Origin: JAEZDC01 sp036676415
GTDB taxonomy: Bacteria; Bacteroidota; Bacteroidia; Chitinophagales; Chitinophagaceae
Assembly: GCA_036676415.1 (NCBI GenBank)
Contig: JAKFCX010000058.1
Coordinates: 1-64,000, forward strand
Length of the DNA stretch: 64,000 nucleotides
Direction of reading: 5' to 3'
Position numbers and translations under genes: made by a program. Each line of letters begins with the position of its first letter. The first letter of the stretch is position 1. Under the pieces are notes generated by a model. The model was not told the origin of the DNA. It was given only the letters and a program-made list of their open reading frames with translations, and did no database searches. This document shows positions 45,946-54,960 of the stretch, in pieces.

Positions 45946-46721
45946 TGAATTGTAGTGCCGGCATCATGATTTATTAATTGATGTAACTTTTCTGCTTTAC
46001 CGATGATAACACTTTTTACATTGTCCTCGATCGCATTGAAAGCATTATCCAGCTTTGGGATCATTCCTGCTGCAATCACACCTTCCGATTTCAATGATTG
46101 ATAAAGACTTTCGTTGATATGAGATATGACAGAACTGTTATCTTCCACATCTCTCATCACACCTTCCTTCTCGAAGCAGTAAACCAAATCAACATCATAC
46201 AAATTACTCATGGTTTTTGCAATTTCAGCTGCAACTGTATCAGCGTTTGTATTGAGGAGCTGACCTTTTCCATCGTGAGTAACCGGAGCAATAACAGGTG
46301 TAAGATTTTGTTGCAGCAGTGAATGAATAAAAGATCCGTTCACTTCGTCTACATCACCAACAAAGCCATAATCAAGACTGTGATGTTCTCTTTTATGCGC
46401 TTTTATAATACTTCCATCAACACCAGAAAGACCAATAGCATTACATTTATTTGATTGCAGTATAGCAACAATATTTTTGTTGATATAACCTGCATACACC
46501 ATTGTAACGATCTTCAATGTTTCTGCATCAGTAATACGTCTTCCATCTACCAATTGCTGCGGAATATTCAATTGCTCCGCTAAACGGGTAGCCATTTTTC
46601 CACCACCATGAACCAGAATTTTTTTTACATTCACTTCTGCAAATGATTGAAGAAAAGCTGATAGCTTTTGCTCATCATCAATGATGTTACCACCGATCTT
46701 TATAATAACTAATCTATCCAT
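45942..46721 (-). CDS. argB: N-acylglutamate kinase (acetyl/succinylglutamate kinase)
   Basis: A 259-residue amino-acid-kinase-fold enzyme that phosphorylates N-acylglutamate. Hallmarks: LVIIKIGGNIIDD at the start, KILVHGGGKMATRLAEQL with the Gly-rich loop, QLVDGRRITDAETLKIV, LLNTNADTVAAEIA, and IAAGMIPKLDNAFNAIE near the end. Whether it prefers acetyl or succinyl substrate cannot be read from the sequence alone; the transcarbamylase next to it suggests succinyl. It overlaps the end of the transcarbamylase gene by 8 bases. Confidence 0.92.
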   Translation of the reverse strand: MDRLVIIKIGGNIIDDEQKLSAFLQSFAEVNVKKILVHGGGKMATRLAEQLNIPQQLVDGRRITDAETLKIVTMVYAGYINKNIVAILQSNKCNAIGLSGVDGSIIKAHKREHHSLDYGFVGDVDEVNGSFIHSLLQQNLTPVIAPVTHDGKGQLLNTNADTVAAEIAKTMSNLYDVDLVYCFEKEGVMRDVEDNSSVISHINESLYQSLKSEGVIAAGMIPKLDNAFNAIEDNVKSVIIGKAEKLHQLINHDAGTTIQ

Positions 46722-47664
46722 TTAGAATTTCACTTAGCACAGCCTGTGCTGCCCACACTCGGTTTGATGCTTGTTGTGTAACAATGCTGTTTGGTCCATC
46801 CAATATTTCATCACTCAATTCAACATTCCTTCTTACCGGAAGACAATGCATCACCTTGGCATCATTGGTCAAGCTGAGTTTTTTGTTCGATAACATCCAT
46901 GATGTATCATTGGAAATTATTTTACCGTAATGGTTATAAGAACTCCAGTTCTTTACATATACGTAATCGGCATCTTTCAAAGCCTCATCCTGGTCGTTTG
47001 TAATAGTTGCACCTTTTGTATACTGCTCATCTAAATCATAGCCTTCCGGATGAGTTATGATAAGGTCTGCATGATTCCAGGCATTCATCCACTGCGAAAA
47101 ACTATTGGCTACACATTGTGGCAAAGCCTTAACATGTGGTGCCCAGGTTAGTACTACTTTGGGCTTTCGGTTTTCCCTGAATGTTTCTGTAATGGTGATA
47201 ATATCAGTAAAACTTTGCAAAGGATGCAGTGTAGCACTTTCAAGGCTGATCACAGGTACACCTGCATACTTAATGAACTGTTGCATCACGAATTCACTAT
47301 AATCCTCTTCCCTGTTCTTTAAAGATGGAAATGTTCTTACCGCCAATAGATCAAAATAATTACCCAGAATAGGTGCCGCATCTTTTACATGCTCTGCAGT
47401 TGTGCCATTCATAATCGCACCATCTTCAAACTCCATGGCCCAGCCTTCCGCACCAACATTGAAAATAATGGCATTCATACCAAGATTCTCTGCTGCTATT
47501 TGTGTGCTCAGCCTTGTTCTCATACTGGGGTTCAGAAATAAACAACCGATACGTTTACCTGCACCAAGCTGAACATCAGCCAATGGAGATGATTTATATG
47601 CCAATGCTTTTTGCACCAGCACATCAATGTTATTGACATCATTAACTGATATGAACTGCTTCAA
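46714..47664 (-). CDS. argF': N-succinyl-L-ornithine transcarbamylase, TTG start
   Basis: A 316-residue enzyme that carbamylates N-acylornithine. It matches the Bacteroides SOTCase type: PSMRTRLSTQ (carbamoyl-phosphate loop), ESATLHPLQSFTD, TWAPHVKALPQ, HCLPVRRN. The specificity residue corresponding to Pro90 of the B. fragilis enzyme and Glu92 of the Xanthomonas acetyl-type enzyme is Ala90 (MNGTTAEHV); small residues there favour the succinyl substrate. No ATG is available. The TTG at 47664 aligns residue-for-residue with the B. fragilis N-terminus (xKQF for MKKF), while a TTG at 47715 would add 17 odd residues. It overlaps argD by 23 bases. Confidence 0.9.
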   Translation of the reverse strand: MKQFISVNDVNNIDVLVQKALAYKSSPLADVQLGAGKRIGCLFLNPSMRTRLSTQIAAENLGMNAIIFNVGAEGWAMEFEDGAIMNGTTAEHVKDAAPILGNYFDLLAVRTFPSLKNREEDYSEFVMQQFIKYAGVPVISLESATLHPLQSFTDIITITETFRENRKPKVVLTWAPHVKALPQCVANSFSQWMNAWNHADLIITHPEGYDLDEQYTKGATITNDQDEALKDADYVYVKNWSSYNHYGKIISNDTSWMLSNKKLSLTNDAKVMHCLPVRRNVELSDEILDGPNSIVTQQASNRVWAAQAVLSEILNG

Positions 47665-48796
47665 TTTTCTGAATAAGTGTTTTAAGTGAATGTAAGAATG
47701 TATCTGCCTGTTCAATAGTAAGCGATAATGCAGGGAGTAATCTTACTACGTTCGGTTTAGCTTCACCGGTAAATATTTTTGATTCATCGAGGAGCGATTT
47801 TCTCAGGTGTTTTAATTCTTCAGGTAAATCAAAACCGATCATTAATCCTTTGCCTCTAACATTAGCGATATCCGGCAGATTACTCAACTGATCCATTAAA
47901 TGCTGGCCAACCTCTGAAGCATTTTTCATCAACTGTTCCTGATCGATCACTTCTAATACAGCCAATGCAGCGGCACAAGCAAGGTGATTACCACCGAAAG
48001 TTGTTCCTAACATTGAATGCTTAGGCTGAATATGTGGAGCAATCAACAAACCACCAATCGGAAAACCATTGCCCATTCCTTTTGCCATTGTATATATGTC
48101 AGCATTAATACCAGCATGATCAGCTGCAAAGAATTTACCTGTTCTTCCATAACCACTCTGCACTTCATCAGCGATGAAAACACAATTATATCGATCGCAA
48201 AGTGTTCTGATAAGTTGCAGGAAGGAATCTGTTGCTTCGATTATTCCACCGACACCCTGTATAGGTTCAATTATTACTGCGGCAATGTGGTGGCCAAACT
48301 GGTAAAAATAATTATTCAATGCTTCTTCATCATTGAAAGGAAGAAATGTAACATTATCCGTTTCATTTACCGGAGCAACAATAGCTGCATTATCTGTTGC
48401 TGCAACAGCAAGTGAGGTTCTGCCATGGAAAGATTTGGAAAAAGAAACAATCTTTTTTCTTCCTGTATGAAATGAAGCCAGTTTCAAAGCATTCTCATTT
48501 GCTTCAGCGCCACTATTGACAAGAAAGAGTTGATAATCATTCTTTCCACTAACTGCACCCAGCTTATCAGCCAATTCTTGCTGAATTGGAATCTTAACAG
48601 AGTTAGAATAAAAAGCAATATTATTCAACTGTTCCTGTATCCGGTTTACCCAATGAGGATGTGTATGACCAATACTGATCACTGCATGACCCCCATACAT
48701 GTCGAGATACTTTTCATCTTTATCGTCCCAAACATGAGAGCCTTCTGCTTTTACGATATTGATATCGTTTACGGGGTAAACATCAAACATTTTCAT
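47642..48796 (-). CDS. argD: Acetyl/succinylornithine aminotransferase
   Basis: A 384-residue class III PLP aminotransferase. The PLP lysine is K239 in YTMAKGMGNGFPIGG; the cofactor and substrate residues appear in VNSGAEANENALKLA, FHGRTS and FIADEVQSGYGRTG. It transaminates N-acylglutamate semialdehyde to N-acylornithine. The start MKMFDVYPVNDINIVK at 48796 fits relatives; another ATG lies two codons upstream (48802). It sits 50 bases after argC, the largest gap in the operon. Confidence 0.94.
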   Translation of the reverse strand: MKMFDVYPVNDINIVKAEGSHVWDDKDEKYLDMYGGHAVISIGHTHPHWVNRIQEQLNNIAFYSNSVKIPIQQELADKLGAVSGKNDYQLFLVNSGAEANENALKLASFHTGRKKIVSFSKSFHGRTSLAVAATDNAAIVAPVNETDNVTFLPFNDEEALNNYFYQFGHHIAAVIIEPIQGVGGIIEATDSFLQLIRTLCDRYNCVFIADEVQSGYGRTGKFFAADHAGINADIYTMAKGMGNGFPIGGLLIAPHIQPKHSMLGTTFGGNHLACAAALAVLEVIDQEQLMKNASEVGQHLMDQLSNLPDIANVRGKGLMIGFDLPEELKHLRKSLLDESKIFTGEAKPNVVRLLPALSLTIEQADTFLHSLKTLIQKIEAVHIS

Positions 48797-48846
48797 TACC
48801 ATCTATATTTATCTCTACAAGTGAAACAGCATAGCTCATTTCACAA

Positions 48847-49824
48847 CTAAAATGCATTTGCTTTAAGATTAAGCCCAGCCTTTTCATCAATACCTAACAT
48901 CAGGTTCATGTTCTGCACTGCTTGTCCGGAAGCACCTTTCAACAGGTTATCAATTGCAGAATGAACAATAAGTTTAGTACCCACTTTCTCCAGTTGAATC
49001 ACACATTTATTTGTATTAACAACCTGCTTAAGATGAATTGCAGTTTTACTGACAACAGTGAAAGCTGCATCCCGATAGAAATCATCATACATTTTCACCA
49101 GGTCATTAATGTCTTCGTTACAGTGAATAACTGAACTGATAAAAATGCCCCTTGTAAAATCTCCACGCCAGGGAACAAAATTTATTTCCACCTGATTGGC
49201 TCCAAGTGATTGTATTGATTGATTGATCTCTGCAAGGTGCTGGTGCGATAAAGTTTTATATGCCTGGATATTATTTGCACGCCAGCTGAAATGAGATGTT
49301 GATGAAAAACTCTGTCCGGCACCGGTAGAACCTGTAATGCCTGTAGTATGCACTTCAGATACAAGTCCTGCTTTTGCAAGTGGAAGCAATCCTAATTGGA
49401 TCGCAGTTGCAAAACATCCTGGGTTTGCTACGTTATTTGCGGTTTTAATAGCTGCTCTGTTTAATTCAGGTAGGCCATAAATAAAAGACCTGTTGCTTTG
49501 AATTTTATCAGCATCGAGACGAAAATCCTGCGAGAGATCTATGATCTTTACATTATCATCAACAATGTTTGATTGGAGAAATTTATTTGATTCACCATGA
49601 CCCATACACAAGAACAGCACGTCAATATCATTGCTTAACTGGTCTGTAAAAAGAATATCCGTTTCACCAACCAGGTCCTGGTGAATTGAATGTAAAGATT
49701 GGCCTGCATTACTCCTGCTATGAACAAAAGAGATAGATGTATACGGGTGATGAATAAGCAAACGAACCAATTCGCCACCCGTATAACCTGCTCCACCAAT
49801 AATGCCAACCTTAACTTTCTGCAT
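48847..49824 (-). CDS. argC: N-acyl-gamma-glutamyl-phosphate reductase
   Basis: A 325-residue NADPH-dependent reductase that turns N-acylglutamyl phosphate into the semialdehyde. It shows VGIIGGAGYTGGELVRLL (NADP loop), the catalytic C137 in NPGCFATA, TTGITGSTGAGQ and VPWRGDFTRGIF. The ATG at 49824 is used; a GTG lies two codons earlier. The gene overlaps the end of argG by 14 bases. Confidence 0.95.
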   Translation of the reverse strand: MQKVKVGIIGGAGYTGGELVRLLIHHPYTSISFVHSRSNAGQSLHSIHQDLVGETDILFTDQLSNDIDVLFLCMGHGESNKFLQSNIVDDNVKIIDLSQDFRLDADKIQSNRSFIYGLPELNRAAIKTANNVANPGCFATAIQLGLLPLAKAGLVSEVHTTGITGSTGAGQSFSSTSHFSWRANNIQAYKTLSHQHLAEINQSIQSLGANQVEINFVPWRGDFTRGIFISSVIHCNEDINDLVKMYDDFYRDAAFTVVSKTAIHLKQVVNTNKCVIQLEKVGTKLIVHSAIDNLLKGASGQAVQNMNLMLGIDEKAGLNLKANAF

Positions 49825-51010
49825 CTGCACTTGCTTTTACCTGGTGATAGATCGAAGTTTGATTACCGAAAATTTTACTAAAGCCTTTTACATCTTCACC
49901 ACTCCAGCTATTATTCATTTCGCCGTAGCTGCCGAACTTGCTGCTCATTAGATCGTATTTTGATTCGATACCAGTTACATGAAAACGATAAGGCATTAAT
50001 TGTAAAAATACATCTCCTGTAACCTGTTGCTGTGTGCTGGTAAAGAATGTTTCAATATCACGCATCACAGGATCTAAAACCTGGCCTTCATGTAACCAGT
50101 TACCATAGAACTGGGCCAACTGGTCTTTCCAGTTCAGTTGCCATTTGGTGAGCACATTTTTTTCTAAAGCATGATGTGCTTTGATAATAATAATCGGTGC
50201 AGCGGCTTCAAACCCAACCCTTCCTTTAATACCAATGATCGTATCGCCAACATGTATATCACGACCAATGCCATAAGGTGCAGCAAGATTGTGTAAATAT
50301 TTAATTGCTTCAACTGGATGTTGAAATGAATGATCGTTGACTGATGTCAGCTCACCTTTAATAAAGCCAAGTTTTATTTCTTCTGAACCGGTTTTTGTGA
50401 CTTGTGTAGGCCATGCATTTTCAGGTAACATTCCTTTTGAGGTGAGTGTTTCTCTTCCCCCAATACTTGTACCCCAAAGACCTTTGTTGATGGAGTATGC
50501 TGCTTTATCAAAATTCATCTCAACACCTTTAGCTTTCAGGTATTCGATCTCAGCTTCGCGGCTCAATTTTAAATCCCGAATTGGAGTAATGATCTGGATG
50601 CCGGGGATCATCACATGAAAGATCATATCAAAACGAACCTGGTCGTTCCCAGCACCAGTGCTGCCATGTGCAACAGCATCTGCCTTTAAACTCTTTGCAT
50701 GTTCAGCAATATGTAATGCCTGGATCAATCTTTCTGCACTTACACTTAAAGGGTAAGTATTATTCTTCAACACATTACCATAGATCAGGTATTTAATGAT
50801 CCTGTCGTAATAATTGTTCACTGCATCTACAGTAGTATGTGTTTTAACACCCAGTTTATAAGCATGTAATTCTATCGACTGCAGTTCTTCCGCACTAAAA
50901 CCACCTGTGTTTACAACAATGCTATGCACCTCGTATCCTTTTTCATCGCTGAGGTATTTTGCACAATAGGTAGTATCTAATCCACCGCTAAATCCTAGAA
51001 CAATTTTCAT
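49811..51010 (-). CDS. argG: Argininosuccinate synthase
   Basis: A 399-residue ATP-dependent ligase joining citrulline and aspartate. The N-type PP-loop SGGLDTTY is at residues 9-16, followed by the family motifs AHGSTGAGNDQVRFD, SINKGLWGTSIGG and GRDIHVGDTIIGIKGRVGFE. It is second in the arginine operon, 11 bases after the GNAT gene. Confidence 0.95.
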   Translation of the reverse strand: MKIVLGFSGGLDTTYCAKYLSDEKGYEVHSIVVNTGGFSAEELQSIELHAYKLGVKTHTTVDAVNNYYDRIIKYLIYGNVLKNNTYPLSVSAERLIQALHIAEHAKSLKADAVAHGSTGAGNDQVRFDMIFHVMIPGIQIITPIRDLKLSREAEIEYLKAKGVEMNFDKAAYSINKGLWGTSIGGRETLTSKGMLPENAWPTQVTKTGSEEIKLGFIKGELTSVNDHSFQHPVEAIKYLHNLAAPYGIGRDIHVGDTIIGIKGRVGFEAAAPIIIIKAHHALEKNVLTKWQLNWKDQLAQFYGNWLHEGQVLDPVMRDIETFFTSTQQQVTGDVFLQLMPYRFHVTGIESKYDLMSSKFGSYGEMNNSWSGEDVKGFSKIFGNQTSIYHQVKASADAES

Positions 51011-51021
51011 TTAGTTCCTGG

Positions 51022-51723
51022 TTAAAAGTTGAACAAATTGAATATCGAAATTTTATTTCTCCTGTTTGCTTTGGTTTCTCTTTTGAGTAAACGGTTGAGA
51101 AATTTGCTTTGTTTCCATTGTAACAATCGTTCGTAAACCTTTTTCTTTTGATCAAAATGCTCTTTGGTTTCTGCTGGTTCGTAGTGATCTTTAGGGTCGA
51201 AAAGCATTGCTGTGCAAAGGCAATTCTTTCGCTCTTTACTCATTAGTATATCATGATTGATACAGCTTCTGCATCCTGCCCAGAAATCTTCATCCTGGGT
51301 TAGTTCGGAATATGTAACAGGTTCGTAACCGAGATCGCTGTTAATCTTCATTACTGCAAGGCCGGTGGTGAGTCCGAAAATCTTTGCATCAGGATACTTG
51401 TCACGGCTCAGTTGAAATATCTTCTCCTTGATGGCTTTTGCAATACCACTCTTTCTGAAGGAAGGAGAAACAATAAGACCAGAGTTCGCTACATACTCAC
51501 CATGGCTCCAGGTTTCGATATAACAGAAACCCACCCATGCACCTTCTGCGGTAACAGCGATCACTGCTTTACCTTCCTCAATCTTATGAGAGATATAATC
51601 AGGACTGCGTTTGGCAATACCGGTACCTCTTGCTTTTGCGGAAGCTTCCATTTCATCTGTGATGATCTGGGAGTATATTTTATCAGCAGGTGTTGCCACC
51701 CTGATGGTAATTTGATTATCCAA
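51022..51723 (-). CDS. GNAT acyltransferase, candidate N-acylglutamate synthase; TTG start
   Basis: A 233-residue GNAT-fold protein and first gene of the arginine operon, which otherwise has no enzyme for step one. The acyl-CoA pyrophosphate loop is FRKSGIAKAI (about 90-99) after SGLIVSP. An unusual Cys cluster follows the core: C151-x2-C154 and C168-x-C170. From memory, the Bacteroides thetaiotaomicron protein in the same operon position (BT3761) has been proposed from mutant fitness data as an N-acylglutamate synthase. The start is TTG: no ATG occurs in frame before the upstream TGA. Confidence 0.78.
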   Translation of the reverse strand: MDNQITIRVATPADKIYSQIITDEMEASAKARGTGIAKRSPDYISHKIEEGKAVIAVTAEGAWVGFCYIETWSHGEYVANSGLIVSPSFRKSGIAKAIKEKIFQLSRDKYPDAKIFGLTTGLAVMKINSDLGYEPVTYSELTQDEDFWAGCRSCINHDILMSKERKNCLCTAMLFDPKDHYEPAETKEHFDQKKKVYERLLQWKQSKFLNRLLKRETKANRRNKISIFNLFNF

Positions 51724-51783
51724 CTTGTAAAGAAGAATTAGTGGCGGAGAACCAATCCGATGGTTTTTTGCGAAGCTTTTTCA

Positions 51784-51819
51784 CTGATAGGGACCGTGGT
51801 CAAGGGTTCGTCCTATCAG
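51784..51819 (-). promoter_or_regulatory. Leader hairpin upstream of the arginine operon
   Basis: On the minus strand CTGATAGGAC pairs with GTCCCTATCAG (10 pairs, one bulged C) around a 15-base loop. GAACC in the loop (51805-51809) could instead pair with GGTTC at 51749-51753, close to the TTG start of the GNAT gene. No T-run follows, so control would be by translation or by an unusual terminator. Confidence 0.5.
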
Positions 51820-51929
51820 CACCCACGTCGATGTAGATAACGAAACAGGTCAAAACAAACTGCATATACTTCCGACACCATTGGAATGTGGAAGGCATAT
51901 TGTTTAGTATGGGTGTTTGACTGACTCAT
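51816..51929 (-). CDS. Possible arginine leader peptide (37 aa, or 21 aa from an inner ATG)
   Basis: A short frame (ATG at 51929, inner ATG at 51881) ends RYLHRRGC, so three of its last eight residues are Arg. Its stop codon lies inside the first arm of the hairpin at 51784-51819. Position and ending fit a ribosome-stalling leader peptide for an arginine operon. No homology is recognised, and the frame is part of a longer open stretch, so chance is possible. Confidence 0.3.
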   Translation of the reverse strand: MSQSNTHTKQYAFHIPMVSEVYAVCFDLFRYLHRRGC

Positions 51930-51936
51930 TAGCTGA

Positions 51937-51944
51937 CAAAAATA
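51937..51944 (-). promoter_or_regulatory. Candidate -7 box (TATTTTTG) of the arginine operon
   Basis: An exact match to TAnnTTTG on the minus strand, 214 bases upstream of the GNAT start. I find no good -33 partner at the usual distance. Transcription from here would give a leader of about 200 bases. Confidence 0.35.
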
Positions 51945-52093
51945 ACCTCTTACAGGATATAATGCCTGAAAAATTTTGGTAAAAAACATAGAAGTATCTG
52001 AACGACCGTTTTGCGGGTGATTCATCCCAAAAACAACCTGTTCCATCACAACCACACAGGAACATACATATCTGCACTTTACTATTGCATATT

Positions 52094-53635
52094 ATGGGCA
52101 GTATCAAAGATCTTGTTAAGACATCAGACCGCTTGAAGCAAATAGAATTTTGGGGCACGTCTACGCTTTTTGCTTTCGGTATTTTTTATTTCGTTTCTAC
52201 TGGATTGGAAGATAGCAGCACTATACAGCAAACTAAATTCAGACCGTTGTTTGAGCAGGCTGGTGTGAAATATGACTATTACGAGAATTATTTTATCCCA
52301 CAGCTGATAAGATTGGTAGTTGGTTTTGCAGCTTTCCTTTACCTGAACTTTATCAATGTTCCCAGGCTGCTTCGGAATGAAGATCCCTTATGGAATGCTC
52401 TGAGAGGATTGCTCCTGTTTTTTTTCATCGGATTTATGTTTGGTGCTACCAATGTTTTGTTAAGGGAATATGTATACAGCATCCAAACAATAGAGGTTAC
52501 ACTGCTTGAATTATACGGTAGTGGGTTTCTACTTGCCGGTTTCTGGTATGTTGTGTTTGGCTTTTATACCATCCTTCGCTTTGCTACTATGTACATGCTG
52601 GATAAAGCCGTTCAAAAAAACACAGATAATAACTTTATACGAAAAGAAGGGGTCGTAGCTTTCCTTATTTGGGCTGCTATTCTATCACTGATGCTTGTGA
52701 CCGATACGGTAACACTATTTACATTGGTATGGATCGTTGTTATACCTCCTGCAATTGCACTCTACCTGTTTTCATTTTACCAGCTTATACCAGAATCATT
52801 TTCAAAACCACATCCATTTCGTTCATACTTTTCAAAGGTGACACTCATCCTGGCCGCTTTATTTCTACCGGTTGCAGCTTTCGTTTGGGTATTGCTGCAA
52901 GACGGCCCACCTTCTGTAACAACCAGTATACTAAATTCAATTTTTCAATTATTCGTTACTGCACCGGTAACATGGTGGTTGTTCAGAAAAAAGAGTACAG
53001 GTAACGACGAAATCACCACTTTAAAAAGAGAACTGGGTCAGTCAACTGCCAACTTCGATTTCCTTCGATCACAAATCAATCCGCACTTTCTCTTTAATGC
53101 ACTCAATACACTTTATGGTACTGCATTACAGGAAGGATCTGAACGTACCAGTGAAGGCATTCAAAAACTTGGAGATATGATGCGGTTTATGTTGCAGGAA
53201 AATATGCAGGAAAAGATTCCACTTACCAGGGAGATTGAATACCTGGAAAATTACATCACCTTACAAAAGTTAAGAACAGATACAAATCCGGATATAAAAA
53301 TAGAAACGAATATCAGCAACGAACATGGCCATGCATTACAGATATCTCCAATGTTGCTGATCCCCTTCATTGAAAATGCATTCAAACACGGCATCAGTTT
53401 CAGGGAAACTTCCTATATCAACATTAGCCTCAAATGTGTAGATACAACCCTTTATTATGATGTGCATAACAGCAAACACCAGAGACACCATAAAGACCCT
53501 GAAAAAAACAATACTGGCATTGGATTGAATAATGTTCAACAACGTTTGCAACTGTCGTACCCTGGTAAACATGAAATGAAGGTTACTGAAACGGAAAAGA
53601 ATTTCTCAATCTACCTTTCACTACAATTAACTTAG
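52094..53635 (+). CDS. LytS/YehU-type sensor histidine kinase
   Basis: A 513-residue inner-membrane kinase. About seven hydrophobic segments occupy residues 20-305. The His_kinase domain follows, with the phosphoacceptor His in LRSQINPHFLFNALNTLYG (about residue 335), and a HATPase_c region (PFIENAFKHGIS, NNTGIGLNNVQQRL). The ATG at 52094 is preferred to a TTG three codons upstream. It pairs with the LytTR regulator 22 bases downstream. The signal is unknown. Confidence 0.92.
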   Translation: MGSIKDLVKTSDRLKQIEFWGTSTLFAFGIFYFVSTGLEDSSTIQQTKFRPLFEQAGVKYDYYENYFIPQLIRLVVGFAAFLYLNFINVPRLLRNEDPLWNALRGLLLFFFIGFMFGATNVLLREYVYSIQTIEVTLLELYGSGFLLAGFWYVVFGFYTILRFATMYMLDKAVQKNTDNNFIRKEGVVAFLIWAAILSLMLVTDTVTLFTLVWIVVIPPAIALYLFSFYQLIPESFSKPHPFRSYFSKVTLILAALFLPVAAFVWVLLQDGPPSVTTSILNSIFQLFVTAPVTWWLFRKKSTGNDEITTLKRELGQSTANFDFLRSQINPHFLFNALNTLYGTALQEGSERTSEGIQKLGDMMRFMLQENMQEKIPLTREIEYLENYITLQKLRTDTNPDIKIETNISNEHGHALQISPMLLIPFIENAFKHGISFRETSYINISLKCVDTTLYYDVHNSKHQRHHKDPEKNNTGIGLNNVQQRLQLSYPGKHEMKVTETEKNFSIYLSLQLT

Positions 53636-53657
53636 CGTATTCTAAATTCAATTCTTT

Positions 53658-54344
53658 ATGAAGGCAATTGCCATCGATGATGAACCGATCGCTTTGGATA
53701 TAATAAGATCACATGCATCTAAGGTGCCCTACCTGGATCTGAAAGCAGGTTTCACTGATGCCTTCAAAGCACTCGAATATTTACAGAAAGAGAACATTGA
53801 CTTATTGTTTCTTGACATCAAGATGCCGGATATTTCCGGAATTGAGTTCTTCAACACCCTTTCAAAAAAACCATTACTCATTTTTACCACTGCCTATCAG
53901 GAACATGCAGCTGTAAGTTTTGAAATGGATGCTGTTGATTATCTGTTGAAACCATTTTCACTGGCTCGTTTTATAAAGGGCTGCAATAAGGCTTATGAAT
54001 TATACAACTTTCGTAACGCAGCCGAAAACGCAGATCATTTGTTCGTTAAAACAGGAGCCGAACAGGTGAAAGTGTTTTACGATGAAATTTTGTACCTGGA
54101 AGCAACAGGTAATTATGTTACTTTTTTTCTGAAGGATAAGAAACTACTCTCACGAAGTACATTTGTGGAAGCCATGAGCCTGCTTCCCACAGGAAATTTT
54201 ATTCGCATTCATCGATCATTTATTGTGAATGTGAAGAAGATTGATAAACTCGAAAAACAACAGGTAACGCTCAACAATATAAAACTTCCGGTAAGCGATG
54301 CTTATGCAAAAGATCTGGCTTCTCTTATCCACAAGAAAGACTAA
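53658..54344 (+). CDS. LytTR-family response regulator
   Basis: A 228-residue two-domain regulator: receiver (1-120) with the phosphorylated D53 in LLFLDIKMPD and K at DYLLKPF, then a LytTR DNA-binding domain (about 130-225: DEILYLEATGNYVTFFLKDKK, FIRIHRSFIVNVKKID). It is the cognate partner of the kinase in front of it. LytTR regulators bind repeated short sites at promoters; the target here is not evident. Confidence 0.94.
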   Translation: MKAIAIDDEPIALDIIRSHASKVPYLDLKAGFTDAFKALEYLQKENIDLLFLDIKMPDISGIEFFNTLSKKPLLIFTTAYQEHAAVSFEMDAVDYLLKPFSLARFIKGCNKAYELYNFRNAAENADHLFVKTGAEQVKVFYDEILYLEATGNYVTFFLKDKKLLSRSTFVEAMSLLPTGNFIRIHRSFIVNVKKIDKLEKQQVTLNNIKLPVSDAYAKDLASLIHKKD

Positions 54345-54376
54345 ATAATCGCTACTTAAAAGCTTGATTAAAACCT

Positions 54377-54952
54377 ATGAAGATTTTGGTGTGTGATAAT
54401 TACGATTCTTTTACTTACAACCTGGTTCACCTGGTAAAAAAGATCTGCCATTGTACAATTGAAGTTCATAAAAATGATGTTTTACCATTAGAAGAAGTAA
54501 AAGAATATGACAAAATCATCCTTTCTCCGGGACCAGGCCTTCCAAAAGATGCCGGCAAGTTGATACAACTGATAAATGAATATGCACCCACTAAATCCAT
54601 ATTAGGTGTTTGCTTAGGTCACCAGGCAATAGCTGAAAGTTTTGGCGGAAGGTTGATCAACTTGTCAACTGTGCTGCATGGTATTATTACCTCTGCAAGA
54701 TATGTGGGTTATGAAAAGAATACTTCACTATTTAATGGGCTTCCTGCAGCTTTTGAAGTTGGACATTATCATAGCTGGATAGTAAGTGATGAACAATTTC
54801 CCAGGAATTTAGAAGTTACTGCAAGAGATGAGCATGATTACATTATGGCCTTGCAGCATAAAACTTACGATGTTACCGGTGTACAGTTTCATCCAGAAAG
54901 TGTATTGACTCCCTACGGCGAAACCATTATGAAAAACTGGTTATCCCGGTAA
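54377..54952 (+). CDS. Anthranilate/aminodeoxychorismate synthase glutamine amidotransferase
   Basis: A 191-residue class I glutamine amidotransferase. The triad is C79 in LGVCLGHQAIA, H172 and E174 in VQFHPESVLTPYG; SPGPGLPKDAG and HYHSWIV are family motifs. It supplies ammonia to a TrpE or PabB partner that is not in this window, so tryptophan or folate use cannot be decided alone. TrpF directly after it favours tryptophan. Confidence 0.9.
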   Translation: MKILVCDNYDSFTYNLVHLVKKICHCTIEVHKNDVLPLEEVKEYDKIILSPGPGLPKDAGKLIQLINEYAPTKSILGVCLGHQAIAESFGGRLINLSTVLHGIITSARYVGYEKNTSLFNGLPAAFEVGHYHSWIVSDEQFPRNLEVTARDEHDYIMALQHKTYDVTGVQFHPESVLTPYGETIMKNWLSR

Positions 54953-54960
54953 GCCTTTCA

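Larger units (their letters stand above)
51724..52093. other. Divergent region between the arginine operon and the LytS gene
   Basis: 370 bases. On the minus strand it holds a perfect -7 box, a possible leader peptide, and a hairpin before the GNAT gene (listed separately). On the plus side it should hold the promoter of the sensor kinase; I see no clear box there. Confidence 0.6.
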
